From NCBI GenBank assembly GCA_003049485.1, contig PYST01000316.1:9102-44877 (forward strand): a DNA stretch of 35,776 nt, in the 5' to 3' direction. Positions 34,920-35,776 of the stretch are shown piece after piece (the first letter of the stretch is position 1; every line of letters starts with the position of its first letter). Origin of the DNA: Ophioceras dolichostomum (Eukaryota; Ascomycota; Sordariomycetes; Magnaporthales; Ophioceraceae). The position numbers were made by a program, and so were the translations under genes. The notes below the pieces were generated by a model, which saw nothing but the letters and a program-made list of their open reading frames with translations, searched no databases and was not told the DNA's origin.

Positions 34920-35776
34920 GGCCGAGGATGGAGTGGTTGGGCTCGAGCATGTCCGCCAGGTTTCTCCATGCCTCGTACCGCGTGTATTTCGGACGACAAG
35001 AATTGCGTTGAGGATCGGATCAGATACTAGTCAACATTATGTTTCGGAGACCACGACCGCTATTGTTCTCCTGTCAACAGGTCAAGGCCGATCCCTGCAG
35101 CTTGCGCGAGTGATTTGTGGACCGTTGCGTTGTATGTGGCAGAACGCATTGCCCACCGGTCCGCACAACAACAACAGACAAGCGACTCTGTCCTGGATCC
35201 ACCTGAGAAAAAACGAGGCTGATCTCGCCCGTACAATCTTGTACAAGGCTGTACAGGCCTCTACAGCTTCGTACGAAGAATTGGAGTCGGTTTGAATCCA
35301 GGAGCAGGCAGACCCTTGCAAGTCACGCGATCATTATGAAAGGGGTTAGCGGACGGACTTTCGGTCCGACTTTTCCCCATTGACCGCTTAGTACTAATTT
35401 ACCCTAATTTGAATCCATCCGTACGACTCCTTGTCATTTCCCCTCATTCGTTTTGATTCATTCGATTCTCTTTTTCCTTTGTTTCCTTGTTCCAAGCTCC
35501 CGATGACTACGGCGACGATTGTCCAATTTACCATTCCCTCCCCACTTCTAGCCATTGAACATTTCCGACGAAGAGATGGCATTCAATTTCTTTGTTCACT
35601 ATCGCTTTTGTTCCTCTATAAATTTTTAAGGTTCGGACTATATTGCAGTGCAGCTGCTCTCTCGTCCTATACACGCTTCAACCCGAGTCTGTGACGTTCT
35701 CCCCCTACGTACAAAGGAAAAATAGAGCGTTGTATTGTAAAGAGTGATGCTCTCCTAAAGAGAGGGGTCACCTCCG
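34920..35776. other. 3' region with short repeats, no gene supported
   Basis: This contains the GTAC decamer repeat, a 5-bp stem CGGAC/GTCCG at 35354-35368, and a CT-rich stretch from 35440 to 35620. AT-rich text with a CTATAAATTTTTAAG element near 35615-35631 may belong to the promoter of a gene beyond the right edge. Open frames here show no family resemblance. Confidence 0.45.
35231..35280. repeat. Five-unit 10-bp repeat with GTAC phase
   Basis: Units start at 35231, 35241, 35251, 35261 and 35271; four begin GTAC and one CTAC. The block contains palindromes CTTGTACAAG (35238-35247), CTGTACAG (35249-35256) and CTTCGTACGAAG (35267-35278). The 10-base spacing places the GTAC cores on nearly the same face of the helix. 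Confidence 0.8.

Noticed and set aside
35340..35700. Possible MITE or transposon end suggested by the CGGACTTTCGGTCCG hairpin
   Set aside because: The stem is only 5 bp, and no matching terminal inverted repeat or target-site duplication was found in the window.

Overview
The window looks like a filamentous ascomycete (Pezizomycotina, probably Sordariomycetes). The support is GC-rich exons split by 77-267 bp GT-AG introns, CTAAC-type branch points, long CT-rich leaders, and characteristic fungal families: an RTA1-like membrane protein, a Zn2Cys6/MHR regulator, a GH11 xylanase, a DUF1479 oxygenase and a DUF7053 protein. The taxon is an inference; no marker gene is present. All gene models were built by hand by matching splice phase to family patterns.

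Layout. 0.4-1.2 kb (-): small F-box/2EXR-like gene broken by an in-frame TGA. 3.5-5.5 kb (+): sugar-porter MFS transporter, 3 exons. 7.9-9.4 kb (+): RTA1-like seven-helix protein, 3 exons, with a very long (TC)n tract in intron 1. 10.4-11.0 kb (-): eroded piece of an NRPS adenylation domain inside a 4.3 kb gene-poor stretch. 13.7-15.2 kb (+): intronless DUF7053 protein with a long disordered Gln/Pro/Ser-rich tail. 15.9-17.7 kb (-): DUF1479 2-oxoglutarate/Fe(II) oxygenase-like enzyme, divergent from a fungal-specific transcription factor at 18.5-21.3 kb (+). 22.7-23.7 kb (+): secreted SurE-type phosphatase. 24.7-25.8 kb (+): intronless DUF2278 + lamin-tail fusion. 26.1-27.0 kb (-): secreted GH11 xylanase. 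27.0-29.9 kb: no gene supported. 29.9-31.8 kb (+): DHA1-type MFS transporter. 32.4-33.9 kb (+): short-chain dehydrogenase. 34.4-34.9 kb (+): tiny secreted ten-cysteine peptide. 34.9-35.8 kb: non-coding, with a 10-bp periodic GTAC repeat.

There is no obvious biosynthetic cluster or single pathway. Several genes fit a saprotroph or plant-associated lifestyle: xylanase, sugar uptake, secreted phosphatase, efflux transporter and a candidate antimicrobial peptide. The most notable items are the ten-cysteine peptide, whose cysteine pattern fits a CS-alpha-beta (defensin-like) fold with extra cysteines; the oxygenase/regulator divergent pair, whose regulator appears to have only half a zinc cluster; the DUF2278-LTD fusion, a mainly bacterial-type architecture in an intronless gene; the NRPS relic; and the five-unit GTAC repeat.
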